A stretch of 64,000 bases of DNA from Microlunatus endophyticus. GTDB lineage: Bacteria > Actinomycetota > Actinomycetes > Propionibacteriales > Propionibacteriaceae. Each line of letters opens with the position of its first letter. Positions within the stretch are counted from its first letter, which is position 1. The notes under the pieces were generated by a model. It was not told where the DNA came from. It searched no databases and worked only from the letters and a program-made list of their open reading frames with translations. The translations under genes and the position numbers were made by a program. The DNA lies in the NCBI RefSeq assembly GCF_014646195.1, contig NZ_BMMZ01000009.1:150326-214325 (forward strand), given 5' to 3'. This document shows positions 1 through 8,907 of the stretch, in pieces.

Positions 1-1
1 T

Positions 2-298
2 CTCGTGGCGATCCGGGACGAGATACAGCTCGCGGTTGTGCCCGACCTGATCTGCATCCTCGAGGAGGAGACGGCTGAGCCGATCACCACCGAGCGGCTG
101 CGCTACGGCGATCGCGTGCGGGTGATCGGTGTCTCGACACCGGCCCTGATGCGGACGCCGGAGGCTCTGGCGGTCTTCGGCCCACGCTGCTTCGGCCTGG
201 ACCGGGAATTCGTCCCGGTCGAGGACGGCCCTGGTGGAGAGATCGCCGGGACCGCCGATGCCAGGATGGAGGAATGGGAGCAGACGCCGGTGCGGTGA
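2..298 (+). CDS. DUF917 (S-Me-THD) family protein, C-terminal part
   Basis: The reading frame is open from the window edge, so only the last ~97 residues are present. They carry the C-terminal pattern of the DUF917/S-Me-THD family: a GDRVRVIG segment, then STPALMRTPEALAVFGPRCFGLD and a final region ending in FVPVED. The next gene is a second member of the same family and its GTG start overlaps this stop (GTGA at 295-298), so the two are probably translationally coupled and may work as partners. Members are often found near hydantoin or amide catabolism genes. The exact substrate here is not visible. Confidence 0.75.
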   Translation, partial: LVAIRDEIQLAVVPDLICILEEETAEPITTERLRYGDRVRVIGVSTPALMRTPEALAVFGPRCFGLDREFVPVEDGPGGEIAGTADARMEEWEQTPVR

Positions 299-1359
299 GC
301 CGCATCACCGGCGCCGACATCGGCGCACTCGCGGCCGGGGCCGCGATCCTCGGCTGCGGCGGCGGGGGCCAGGTCGACCTGCTGCGGTCGGCACTGCGTC
401 CACGCCGCAACGAGCTGGCGGTTCGGGTCGAACCGGTCGACAGTACGCTGCGCTCGCTGGTCGCAGTCACCTTCCTCGGCTCGACGACGGTCCTCGGCGA
501 GAAGCCGCCCGGCGGCTTCGAGCTCCCGACCGCGGTCGAGGCCGTCGAGCGCTGGACCGGCGAGCGGGCCGAAGCGGTGGTGCCGGCCCAGATCGGCGGG
601 ATGACCGCGCTCGGCACCGTCGCGTTGGCAGCGGTGTCCGGACTGCCGATCCTCGACGCGGACATGGTTGGCCGCGCCACACCCCGGCTCGACCAGCTGT
701 CGATCTTCACCCGCGGCGTCGTCCGGGTGACGGCGGCCATCGTCACCACCAGCGGCCTGTCGATCGTGATCGACGCCAGTTCCCCGGCCGAGCTGGAGTC
801 GGCCCTCCGCGGTGCGGTCGCCCGCTCCGGCGGATGGGCCGCTTTCGCCCTCGGCCCGTTGCCGTTGGAGCAGGTACGTTCCGATCTGGTGGCCGGCAGC
901 GTGAGTCATGCGATCCGGATCGGCCGCGCGATGGCCGAGCACGCATCGTTGGCTGCCGCTGCGGCCGCGCTCGGCGGCCGGATCGCGGCGCGGGGCCGGG
1001 TGATCGAGGTCGAACGACACGACGACCCGATCAGCTTTGTGCACGGGACCGCGGCACTCAGCGACCCGCGCAGCGGAGCGGTCGCGCGACTGGAGATGGG
1101 CAGCGAATACCTTTACCTGACCGTCGACGGCGAGCCCGCGGCCAGCGTCCCGGATGTGATCAGCGTGCTGGACGCCAGGACCGGCGGACCACTGGGCGCC
1201 GACCAACTGCGCACCGGGAACCACGTCGAGGTCCTGGTACTGCCCGGCGCGCCGCTCTGGCGCTCGGATCCCGCCTTCCTCGCCCGCGCCGATCCTCGCT
1301 TCTATGGCATCGACGCCGACCCGATCATGGCGAACCCCATGACAGCGAGAACCCCATGA
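295..1359 (+). CDS. DUF917 (S-Me-THD) family protein
   Basis: A second DUF917-type protein of about 354 residues. Its N-terminus has the family's glycine-rich signature (ILGCGGGGQVDLL) and its C-terminus reads PDPRFYGIDADP-like, parallel to the upstream paralogue. I prefer the GTG at 295, which overlaps the previous stop; an in-frame ATG at 274 is also possible but has no spaced ribosome site. The 3-prime end runs into a 17-bp tandem repeat, so the last residues (MANPMTARTP) are encoded by repeat copies and are probably not conserved. Followed by a PucR regulator, which suggests a small, substrate-induced catabolic operon. Confidence 0.8.
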   Translation: MSRITGADIGALAAGAAILGCGGGGQVDLLRSALRPRRNELAVRVEPVDSTLRSLVAVTFLGSTTVLGEKPPGGFELPTAVEAVERWTGERAEAVVPAQIGGMTALGTVALAAVSGLPILDADMVGRATPRLDQLSIFTRGVVRVTAAIVTTSGLSIVIDASSPAELESALRGAVARSGGWAAFALGPLPLEQVRSDLVAGSVSHAIRIGRAMAEHASLAAAAAALGGRIAARGRVIEVERHDDPISFVHGTAALSDPRSGAVARLEMGSEYLYLTVDGEPAASVPDVISVLDARTGGPLGADQLRTGNHVEVLVLPGAPLWRSDPAFLARADPRFYGIDADPIMANPMTARTP

Positions 1360-1399
1360 CAGCGAGAACCCCATGACAGCGAGAACCCCATGACAGCGC
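1332..1399 (+). repeat. Four 17-bp tandem repeats across a gene junction
   Basis: The unit GAACCCCATGACAGCGA occurs at 1332, 1349, 1366 and 1383; only the last base of copy four differs. Every copy carries ATGA, so potential starts lie at 1339, 1356, 1373 and 1390. The DUF917 stop is the TGA of copy two (1357-1359) and the PucR start is the ATG of copy four. The DUF917 and PucR frames are the same frame, because three extra units add 51 bases. Confidence 0.95.
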
Positions 1400-2922
1400 G
1401 GCTCGCGGAACTGCTGGCCGTACCGGATCTCCAGGACGCTCGACTGATCACCGGCGACCCGCAGACTCAGATCGAGCGCGTCCTCGGCCGCTCCGGTCCA
1501 CCGCGGAAGATCTCCGCGACGCTCGCCGAGGGCCCGCCTGCGGTCCTGGTGCTGATGGACCCGGTCACCCGCTTCGACACGGCCTTCGACGTGCTGCTGC
1601 GCCGAGCGAGTCAGGCCCGGATCGTTGCCGTCGCCTTCACCGCCTCCCCAGACGCCGAACCGGGCCCGGGCACGACGGCTCTGGCCAACCGGCTGCACGT
1701 CGGGTTGCTCGCAGTGTCCGAGCCGTGGGAGACGTCGATCCAGCTCCACGAACAGCTCGCCTCCTCACACGCGCCGGCGGTCCGGCTCATCACCCGCGCG
1801 GCGCAGGCAGCGCTCGAGGCCGGACCCGATGTCACCGAGACCCTGCACCGCCTGGAGGCGGCACTTGGCCACCCGCTCTCGCTGCTCGACGCCTCCGGCC
1901 ACACGCTCGAGGGAGCGACGGTGCTCGACGACGCCGGGAGGTCGCTGCTGATCGCGAGCTCGGCCGGCGATCACCCGGTGCAGGTGCCGGACCGCGACGG
2001 CGGCCACCTGGTCGCGGCTGCGGTAGGGACCGGCATCGGGCCACGGGCCTGGCTGGCCGCGGCCGTCCCCCGAAGTCTTCCGATGGAGACCGCCGGGCTG
2101 CTGGGCGCACTCCAGACCGCCAGCATCGCCGTCGGCCACCGGCTCGCGTTGGCGCGCCTGGCCGACGAACGCGACGCCCAGTCCCGTACCAGCCTGCTGG
2201 ACGAACTCCGGGCGGCCGGATCGGCGCCGCCACCGGAGCTGGCCCAGCGGGCGATCCGGGCCGGCTGGCCGTTGGACGCCTGGCACATCGGCATCCGGAT
2301 CGTCCCGCGCGGACCCGCCGACCCCATCGCCCAGCGGTCCGACATCCTGGAGGCATTCGCGCGGCGCGGCCTGGCGATCCAGTCCGTCGAGCAGGACACC
2401 GGCTGGGCGGCCTGGATCTCCTACGACTCCGAACCGTCGGTGACCGAGGTCCGCTCGGCGTCTGCCGGCATGCGCCGGGGCCAGGCCGACCTCCGATCAC
2501 GGATCGCGACCAACGTCGGAGTCGGCAGCGTCCAAGCCGGCGCATCCGGTCTCGTACGCACCGTCGGTGAAGCGGCCGATGCCGCGCGGCTGGCGAGCAA
2601 CAGGCCCGAGACCGGCCACTTCGTCCACATCGACACCCTGGGCCTGGCCCAGCTGCTGCTCGCCTGGACGCAGACCGACACCTTCCTGCCCGCCGCTCGC
2701 GACCTGCTCGCTCCACTGGACCGGGCCGGTGGGCAGTTGTTGATCACGCTCGGGCACTATCTCGACACCGGAGCGTCGGTGGCCGAGACCGCGGCCATCC
2801 TTGATATCCACCGCAATACCGTGTCCAACCGTCTCGCCCAGATCCAACGGCTGCTCGGAGTTGATCTTGCCGATCCCGAGACCAGGCTCGCGCTGCACCT
2901 GGCATCGCGCACCCTGCGCTGA
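1390..2922 (+). CDS. PucR-family transcriptional regulator
   Basis: A 510-residue cytosolic regulator. The N-terminal third looks like the PucR sensory domain, the middle like the GGDEF-derived CdaR domain, and the last ~60 residues are the HTH_30 helix-turn-helix (LGHYLDTGASVAETAAILDIHRNTVSNRLAQIQRLLG, residues ~445-485). PucR proteins usually activate purine, hydantoin or related nitrogen-compound catabolism. Position directly downstream of two DUF917 genes argues it controls them. The start is the ATG of the fourth repeat copy; no canonical Shine-Dalgarno is seen, so translation may depend on re-initiation after the upstream stop. Confidence 0.9.
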   Translation: MTARLAELLAVPDLQDARLITGDPQTQIERVLGRSGPPRKISATLAEGPPAVLVLMDPVTRFDTAFDVLLRRASQARIVAVAFTASPDAEPGPGTTALANRLHVGLLAVSEPWETSIQLHEQLASSHAPAVRLITRAAQAALEAGPDVTETLHRLEAALGHPLSLLDASGHTLEGATVLDDAGRSLLIASSAGDHPVQVPDRDGGHLVAAAVGTGIGPRAWLAAAVPRSLPMETAGLLGALQTASIAVGHRLALARLADERDAQSRTSLLDELRAAGSAPPPELAQRAIRAGWPLDAWHIGIRIVPRGPADPIAQRSDILEAFARRGLAIQSVEQDTGWAAWISYDSEPSVTEVRSASAGMRRGQADLRSRIATNVGVGSVQAGASGLVRTVGEAADAARLASNRPETGHFVHIDTLGLAQLLLAWTQTDTFLPAARDLLAPLDRAGGQLLITLGHYLDTGASVAETAAILDIHRNTVSNRLAQIQRLLGVDLADPETRLALHLASRTLR

Positions 2923-3106
2923 CGCGACCCCGCTCGGATCCGGCGTTTCCAGGAATACTCGCGGAACTCGTATGACGAAGGTCCTACGAAGTACCGTCCT
3001 TCGACAGATCCTTCGCATCGCGCCCCGGAGCAAGATCAAAGACGTCAGAGAAAACAGACACAGCGACCCGGGTTCGAAGCACGGATCACCAAGGGAAGGA
3101 CCGATC

Positions 3107-3775
3107 ATGAGCGTTCATCACGGAACGCACACCGTGGGCCTCGCCGCCCGCACCAGCACTGCCCGCACCACATCAGCTCCGGCGACCGGGCAGTTGATCA
3201 CCAAGGTCCCCGGCACCGCCGCCGAGGTATCCGCGCAGAGCAGCACCCGAACCACGAGCACCGTCGCCCGCCGGCTGTTGGCCGGACTACGGGTCGCCAC
3301 CGGCTTCATCTTCCTGTGGGCCTTCCTCGACAAGACCTTCGGCCTCGGCTACTCCACCACCGCAGCGAAATCCTGGATCAACGGCGGCTCACCCACCAAG
3401 GGCTTCCTCGCCTCCGCCGACGTCGGACCCTTCACCGGCATCGCCCACGCGATCGCCGGCACCTGGTGGGCCGACTGGCTCTTCATGCTCGGCATGCTCG
3501 CCGTCGGCGTCGCCGTCATGGCCGGCATCGCACTCCGGCCGGCAGCGGTCGCCGGCTCGCTGATCATGCTGATGATGTGGGCCACCGAATTCCCGATCGC
3601 CCGATTCACCACCACCGGAGACCCGAGCGGCTCCACCAACCCGATCGTCGACTACCACATCATCTACGCGCTGGCCCTGATCGTGCTGGCAGCAACCTCC
3701 GCGGGTATCACCTGGGGCCTCGGCCGCTACTTCAACCGGCTCCCCTACATCCGCAACCACGCCTGGACCCACTGA
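3107..3775 (+). CDS. DoxX-type integral membrane protein
   Basis: A 222-residue protein with a polar Thr/Ala-rich N-terminal tail (~60 residues) followed by four hydrophobic segments: GLRVATGFIFLWAFLDKTFG, the WWADWLFMLGMLAVGVAVMAGIAL region, a LIMLMMWATEFP segment and an IIYALALIVLAATSAGITWGLG segment. The pattern matches DoxX-family proteins related to the thiosulfate:quinone oxidoreductase large subunit. The ATG at 3107 has GGGAAGGA seven bases upstream; the open frame extends further 5-prime but without support. It stands alone, ahead of a strong hairpin. Its redox partner is unknown. The 184 bases before it hold no gene. Confidence 0.8.
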   Translation: MSVHHGTHTVGLAARTSTARTTSAPATGQLITKVPGTAAEVSAQSSTRTTSTVARRLLAGLRVATGFIFLWAFLDKTFGLGYSTTAAKSWINGGSPTKGFLASADVGPFTGIAHAIAGTWWADWLFMLGMLAVGVAVMAGIALRPAAVAGSLIMLMMWATEFPIARFTTTGDPSGSTNPIVDYHIIYALALIVLAATSAGITWGLGRYFNRLPYIRNHAWTH

Positions 3776-3804
3776 GTACCTTCCCGCTCACGCGGATCCA
3801 CGAT

Positions 3805-3840
3805 CGTTCGGCGCCGGTCCATCGGGTCCGGCGCCGGACG
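3805..3840. terminator. Hairpin between convergent genes
   Basis: A 13-bp stem (one G-T pair) with core GGCGCCGG/CCGGCGCC and a 10-base loop sits between the stops of the DoxX gene and the sulfatase. It can serve both strands; the + side is followed by TTTGCG rather than a long T tract. Confidence 0.65.
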
Positions 3841-3847
3841 TTTGCGT

Positions 3848-5350
3848 TCAGCCGTCTGCCAGCCAATTGCGGGGGTTGAGTTTCTGGACGTAGCCGCGGG
3901 GAGTCTGCGGAAGCGAATCCTCGGTCCGCAGCTGCCAGACGGCCAGTTCCCGGAGCAAGTCGATCTTGGCGTCCTGGACCTCCGCGGTCGGCGCGTCCCA
4001 GAGGTCGATGAGCTCGTCGGGATCGTCATCCAGGTCGTACAGCCCGCAGTTCCCGAGCAGGTCGATCTGTAATGACCACCGGCCGGCGCGGATCTTGCGG
4101 CGGCGACCGCTCTGCGTGACGGCGTTCAGTTCGTCGAACCGCGGTGCCCCGCCCGGCCCGTCCCGGAACAGGCCGGGGATCGGATCCGGCAGTCGATCAT
4201 GCTCGTCGTAGGGCAGTCCGCCCATGCCCTGTTCCACGTAGGCGGACCGGAACTCGGCCTCGGGATAGTCGGCCCCCGTGATCAGTGGCCACAGGCTGCG
4301 GCCCTGGACGCCGACCGGGAGTGCCAGGCCCATGGCTTCACAGAAGGTCGGCATCAGGTCGGCCAGCGAGACGTGAGCCTCGGACGGGCCGCTCCGAACG
4401 GCATCGCCGGTGATCACCAGGGGAATCCGCGCCAGCACGTCCGGCACCTCGGCACCCTTGCGCACCAGCCCGTACTCCCCGACGTAGTCACCATGATCAG
4501 CAGTCAGCGCGATCACCCGCTCACGACGGGCGTGCCGGTCGGCCAAGCCCTCGTGCAGTCGACGGACCTGGTCATCGATCAGCCGCAGCATGCCGAAGTA
4601 GTTCGACCGTGCCCTGGGGATGATGCCCTCGTAGTCCTCGACGGCTTGATCACCGAGTTCGCGCAGGTAGCGCCAGCTGAACGGCCGGTCCGCCAGTGCC
4701 TCCGCGCCGGCCCGGACAGGTGGCAACGACTCGGGCGGGAACAGATCGAAGTACGGCGCCGGCACCTGGTACGGGTTGTGCGGCTCGGGAAACGAGACCA
4801 CCATGATCATCGGCACGTCGTCGGGCAGGCTTCGGCTCCAGTCCAACGCTGCTTGGACGATCCGGTACGGATTCTGGGCCTCGAGCGGATACGGGGTGGG
4901 ATCCTCGGCGGTCCGGTGTCGCAGTCCGGCCAGCCACCCATCGAAGGCCGCCTCGACCGGGTCGGCGGACGGGATCACGGCACCGTCGTGCATGAAGTCC
5001 ACATAGACGTCCACGTCGTCGGCCGTCAGATAGGTGTGGTTCTTGCCGATCAACGCCGTCGCGTACCCGGCCTGCTTGGCGGCCTGGAAGAGGTCGGTGC
5101 CGAAGACGGCCTGGTCCGCGGCCGGATTCTGGGTCACCCGATGGGCCGACGGCCATCGGCCGGTCATCAGGCTGGTACGCGCCGGACAGCACAGCGGACT
5201 GGCCGTGTACGCGCGGTCGAACCAGGTGCCCTCGGCAGCCAGCGCGTCGACGAACGGCATCGTGTCCAATGGAAAACCGTTGCGGGCATGGACATCCGCG
5301 CGGTGTTGGTCAGTCATCACGATGACGATGTCGGGACGGTCAGTCGGCAC
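3848..5350 (-). CDS. Sulfatase (type I, formylglycine-dependent)
   Basis: A 500-residue alkaline-phosphatase-superfamily hydrolase. It has the metal-binding N-terminus DIVIVMTDQHR (Asp14) and the maturation motif CCPAR at residues 54-58, in which Cys54 would be oxidised to formylglycine. A second metal segment reads LTADHGDYVGEYGL. No signal peptide is visible, so it appears cytosolic. The start is GTG at 5350 with GGAGGAG just upstream. It lies 36 bases downstream of an MHS-type transporter, and both are probably transcribed from the operator at 6740. Inference: the transporter imports a sulfated organic compound and this enzyme removes the sulfate. A phosphonate or phosphodiester substrate is an alternative. 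Confidence 0.9.
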   Translation of the reverse strand: MPTDRPDIVIVMTDQHRADVHARNGFPLDTMPFVDALAAEGTWFDRAYTASPLCCPARTSLMTGRWPSAHRVTQNPAADQAVFGTDLFQAAKQAGYATALIGKNHTYLTADDVDVYVDFMHDGAVIPSADPVEAAFDGWLAGLRHRTAEDPTPYPLEAQNPYRIVQAALDWSRSLPDDVPMIMVVSFPEPHNPYQVPAPYFDLFPPESLPPVRAGAEALADRPFSWRYLRELGDQAVEDYEGIIPRARSNYFGMLRLIDDQVRRLHEGLADRHARRERVIALTADHGDYVGEYGLVRKGAEVPDVLARIPLVITGDAVRSGPSEAHVSLADLMPTFCEAMGLALPVGVQGRSLWPLITGADYPEAEFRSAYVEQGMGGLPYDEHDRLPDPIPGLFRDGPGGAPRFDELNAVTQSGRRRKIRAGRWSLQIDLLGNCGLYDLDDDPDELIDLWDAPTAEVQDAKIDLLRELAVWQLRTEDSLPQTPRGYVQKLNPRNWLADG

Positions 5351-5386
5351 GGCGCTCCTCCGGTGTCTTGATCAGACGGCTTGTTG

Positions 5387-6709
5387 TCATGCCTGTACGG
5401 GTTGCATCGTCTCGGTGCTGACCCTCGCTCGCATCCCGAGCGCACAGCCGACGCTGACCAGGATGGCCGCCGTCACGGCCGCTGCCAACGGCCACGGACT
5501 GCCGTTCGAGGCGATCAGGATGGCCACACAGGCCGGACCGGTCAATCCGCCGATGATCGCCGTGAGCTGATAGACCAGCGAAACGGCGGTGTAGCGGACC
5601 TCGGTCGGGAAGACATCGGACAGAAAGGCGCTCTGCACCGCAAACTGGGTGCTGTTGCCGAGCTTCATGATCACGATGCCGAGCACCATCAGCCAGAAGA
5701 TCTTGGTGTTGAGCAGCGCGAACAGCGGGAAGATCGTGACGGCGAGCACACACAGGCCGATGACGAACATTCGCTTGCGGCCGATCCGGTCCGACACCGC
5801 GCCCATCGAGAGCATCAGCGGCACTGCGAAGATCGCCGGGATGATCGTCGTCGCCAGGCTGGTGCTGTTCGACAGGTGCAGGAAGGTGACGATGTAGGGG
5901 ACGATGGCGATGTTGCCGCTGATCGCGTCGGCGCAGCGGGCACCCAACCCGAGCAGCAGCGGTCGCCAGTGGTAGCGCAGCACGGTGATCAAGGGAGACT
6001 TCTGGACGCCTCGGTCCTCGACAAGCTTGTGGAAGTCGCCGGTCTCGACCAGCCGCAGCCGTACGACCATGGCATAGACCAGCAGTACGACACTGATCAG
6101 GAACGGCGCCCGCCACAACCAGGCGGCATAGACGTCGTCGCCGGCGACGCTGGTTGCCGCCAGCACCAGCACCGCGCCGAGCAGGCCCCCGATCGGGTTG
6201 CCCAGCTGAGGGATCGAACCGAAGAAGCCGCGCCGGTTCTGTGGAACGGACTCGATGGTGGCGAGCGCGGCACCGGCGTATTCGCCTCCCAGGCCCACTC
6301 CTTGCACCAGCCGCATCAGCAACAACAGGATCGGCCCGAGAATGCCGATCTTCGCGTATCCGGGCAGGAACCCGATGATCAAGGTCGGAATGCCCATGAT
6401 CAACATCGTGATCACCAGCAGCTGCTTGCGCCCGACCCGGTCGCCGAAGTGGCCGAAGATGATGCCGCCGATCGGTCGGGTGAAGTAGCCGACTGCGGCG
6501 GTCGTGAGCGCCAGCAGGGTGCCGACGGCGGGGCTCTCTTTGGGGAAGAACACCTGGTCGAAGACGATCGCCGAGGTGGTGCCGTAGATCCCGAAGTCGT
6601 ACCACTCGAACAGCGAACCGAGGAAACTCGCCAGGACGGTCCGGCGCGCGGCCGGGGAGATCGGTCCGCGACCGCCGGTTGGTCCCGCCATGGGCTGGGT
6701 GCCGCTCAT
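5387..6709 (-). CDS. MFS transporter, metabolite:H+ symporter (MHS) type
   Basis: About 440 residues with 12 predicted membrane segments. The N-terminal FEWYDFGIYG motif, the loop GHFGDRVGRK and the RLVQGVGLGGEYAGA segment are hallmarks of the MHS group (shikimate, proline/betaine, dicarboxylate permeases). I choose the ATG at 6709 because AAGGAG precedes it by six bases. First gene of the transporter-sulfatase operon, directly behind the 6740-6766 palindrome. The substrate cannot be read from sequence; the sulfatase partner suggests a sulfated small organic acid. Confidence 0.9.
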   Translation of the reverse strand: MSGTQPMAGPTGGRGPISPAARRTVLASFLGSLFEWYDFGIYGTTSAIVFDQVFFPKESPAVGTLLALTTAAVGYFTRPIGGIIFGHFGDRVGRKQLLVITMLIMGIPTLIIGFLPGYAKIGILGPILLLLMRLVQGVGLGGEYAGAALATIESVPQNRRGFFGSIPQLGNPIGGLLGAVLVLAATSVAGDDVYAAWLWRAPFLISVVLLVYAMVVRLRLVETGDFHKLVEDRGVQKSPLITVLRYHWRPLLLGLGARCADAISGNIAIVPYIVTFLHLSNSTSLATTIIPAIFAVPLMLSMGAVSDRIGRKRMFVIGLCVLAVTIFPLFALLNTKIFWLMVLGIVIMKLGNSTQFAVQSAFLSDVFPTEVRYTAVSLVYQLTAIIGGLTGPACVAILIASNGSPWPLAAAVTAAILVSVGCALGMRARVSTETMQPVQA

Positions 6710-6739
6710 ACAGCTCCTTCGATGCAGATCCGAGCAGTT

Positions 6740-6766
6740 TTGCAACGGTTACCGTTACCGTTGCAA
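6740..6766. promoter_or_regulatory. Palindromic operator, LacI-type
   Basis: TTGCAACGGT and ACCGTTGCAA form a perfect 10-bp inverted repeat with a 7-base spacer. The spacer creates a nested second palindrome, AACGGTTACCGTT (6744-6756). It lies 30 bases upstream of the transporter start. One of the two LacI regulators encoded immediately upstream is the obvious ligand-responsive binder. Confidence 0.75.
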
Positions 6767-6822
6767 AGTGCAGCGTAGAAGCATCGCGCGGCAGAGTCAA
6801 CGGCTGCCTCGGAGCTGGCGGG

Positions 6823-7818
6823 TCAACTGCCGGTCGACGCGCGACGGGTCACCAGCAGTCCGACCTCGTCGTAGCGGACGGTCCGATCACTGCCGTCGAG
6901 GTGGCCGAGCAGCCGACCCACCGCGATCTCGGCCAGCTGCCGGACGTCGGGCGCGACGGTGGTGATCGGCGGATCGGCGAAGGCCGGCTCGCCGCCGCCA
7001 CCGACAGCCGCCAGCCGGACATCTGCTGGGATATCCAGCCCGAGCGTCCGCAGGGCGTGCGCGACGCCGATCGCCGATCCGCCCCCGAGTGTCACCACCC
7101 TGTCTGCCCGCGGCCGGTTCGGGGTGCCGCTGGAGAACAGTGTGCGTTCCGCGACGACGGCGCGGAACGCCGCGCCCGCCGAGGCATCCTCGGCGGGCAC
7201 CACAGTGGCGCCCAGCGATTCGGGGACGAGGTCGGCGTCCTCCTCGGCCGCGACGACCACCAGCTCGCCCGATTCGCCGGTGACCTCCGCCGCCACGGTT
7301 ATCGATGCCTCGGCAGGGGCGACCACCTGGGCCACGGTTCGTTGCACCATCCGGTCCCCGATCACCACTACCGGCACGCCGGGCACGACCGGCAATGTGC
7401 GCCGTGACGGGATCAGCAGCACGCCGTCCGTGATGCCGGCGCCCGGTCGCAACACCTCACCCTCGCGTGCCGGGTCGCCGCCCGTCGGTTCGACGACGAC
7501 TCCCACGCCGGCAGTCTCGGCGGCCGCGATCACCGCCGACGCGATCGCGGCCAGGTCGCCCGAGCCCAGATGCGGCAGTGCCAGCGTGATCACGCCGGCG
7601 CGACGGGAGTTCAGGCTTCTGGCCGCAGGATTCGGCAGGAATCCGAGTTCCTCGATCGCAGCACGGACCCGAGCGTCCGTCCGTCGACTGACCTGGCCGA
7701 CCCCGTTGACCACCGCCGACACGGTCTTCTTGGAGACGCCGGCCCGCGCCGCGACGTCGGCCATGGTCACCCATCCGGTCGACCTCCTGCGACCGGTCCG
7801 GCGCTCAGCCGCCGGCAC
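6823..7818 (-). CDS. LacI-family transcriptional regulator
   Basis: A 331-residue regulator with an N-terminal HTH (MADVAARAGVSKKTVSAVVNG, residues ~19-40), the NPAARSLNSRR hinge and a periplasmic-binding-protein-like effector domain. The annotated GTG start overlaps the stop of the upstream LacI gene by 14 bases; an internal ATG at 7764 would start right before the HTH and is an alternative. Position next to the 6740 palindrome makes it the leading candidate repressor of the transporter-sulfatase pair. Confidence 0.9.
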   Translation of the reverse strand: MPAAERRTGRRRSTGWVTMADVAARAGVSKKTVSAVVNGVGQVSRRTDARVRAAIEELGFLPNPAARSLNSRRAGVITLALPHLGSGDLAAIASAVIAAAETAGVGVVVEPTGGDPAREGEVLRPGAGITDGVLLIPSRRTLPVVPGVPVVVIGDRMVQRTVAQVVAPAEASITVAAEVTGESGELVVVAAEEDADLVPESLGATVVPAEDASAGAAFRAVVAERTLFSSGTPNRPRADRVVTLGGGSAIGVAHALRTLGLDIPADVRLAAVGGGGEPAFADPPITTVAPDVRQLAEIAVGRLLGHLDGSDRTVRYDEVGLLVTRRASTGS

Positions 7819-8851
7819 CGGTCGACTCCCGTTCCACCAACGTGAACCCGATGTCCAGGTGTTGCGGTGCCGCTGGCAGTGCCGCGTCGCGTCGCTGCAG
7901 GATCAGCTTCACCGCCGCTTGGGCAGCAGCCGCACGGGAGGTGTCAACAGTGGTCAGCGTCGGGTGGCTGTGGGCGGCGTACTCGACATTGCCGAATCCG
8001 ACCAGGGCGACATGCTCGGGCACCCGCCGACCGGCATCGTGCAAACCTCTGAGCACCCCGAGGGCCAGCGCGTCGGCGTTGGCGAAGATCGCATCGACGC
8101 CCGGCCATCGGTCGAGGACGGTCGGCACCGCAGCCCGGCCGGCCTCGAGCGTCACGGCAGCGCTCCGCAGGACGGCCTGGCCCCCACCGGTGTCGCCGAA
8201 GTCGACACCATGATCAGCGAGGCCGTCGATGAAGCCCTGGTATCGCGCGGACGCCTGCAACGGCGACCGTTGCGAGTCGGCGGAGACGATGACCGGCCGT
8301 GACCGCCCGGTCCGACCGAACAGATCGCCGACGGCATGCCCGGCGGCGTACTGGTCAGGCGCCACGGCATCGAGCGGACCGTCGAACGCGCTCGCGCCGG
8401 CAAGCACCACCGGTCGGCCGGGCGGCGGCATTGCGGCAAGATCATCGCGGTCCAGCGCTACCGACGCGAAGACGATCCCGTCGACATGCCGCAGTCGCGG
8501 ATCGGCCAGCACCGACCGCTCACGGTCGAGGTCGCCACGGGTCTGTTCGACGACGACGGCCAGGCCGTGAGCGCGCGCTGCCGCGAACACGTCGTCGGCG
8601 AATTCGCGGAAGTACGGCACTGTCACGTCGGGCAGCACCAGCCCGATCGCCTGCGCGCGACCCGACCGGAGCCGGCGGGCCGCAACATTGGGCCGATATC
8701 CCAGCTCCTCGACTGCTTGCTCGACCCGGATCCGGGTCGCGTCCCTGACCGGTACCGCACCGGTGACGACATTGGAGACTGTGCGGATCGACACTCCCGC
8801 ACGTTCGGCGACCTGACGCAATGTCACCGAATCAGAAGTCGTCCTGCCCAC
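7805..8851 (-). CDS. LacI-family transcriptional regulator
   Basis: A 348-residue LacI protein: HTH VTLRQVAERAGVSIRTVSNVVTG (residues ~9-32), hinge NVAARRLRSGRAQAIGLVLPD, then a full effector-binding domain with the typical DAIFANADALALGVLRGL and VALVGFGNVEYA segments. GTG start. It is transcribed with, and overlaps, a second LacI gene. Two adjacent, non-identical LacI paralogues may recognise different ligands or form a two-step switch for the sulfatase operon. Confidence 0.9.
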   Translation of the reverse strand: MGRTTSDSVTLRQVAERAGVSIRTVSNVVTGAVPVRDATRIRVEQAVEELGYRPNVAARRLRSGRAQAIGLVLPDVTVPYFREFADDVFAAARAHGLAVVVEQTRGDLDRERSVLADPRLRHVDGIVFASVALDRDDLAAMPPPGRPVVLAGASAFDGPLDAVAPDQYAAGHAVGDLFGRTGRSRPVIVSADSQRSPLQASARYQGFIDGLADHGVDFGDTGGGQAVLRSAAVTLEAGRAAVPTVLDRWPGVDAIFANADALALGVLRGLHDAGRRVPEHVALVGFGNVEYAAHSHPTLTTVDTSRAAAAQAAVKLILQRRDAALPAAPQHLDIGFTLVERESTGAGG

Positions 8852-8907
8852 CCGGCGATGGTATCCGCGCCCGGGCAGCGCCCGGCGTACGGCTTCGGCC
8901 CGGTCCG

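Noticed and set aside
103..1749. Long minus-strand ORF opposite the DUF917 and PucR genes
   Set aside because: It lies antisense to recognisable proteins, has arginine/glycine-rich shadow composition and no motif; a high-GC artefact.
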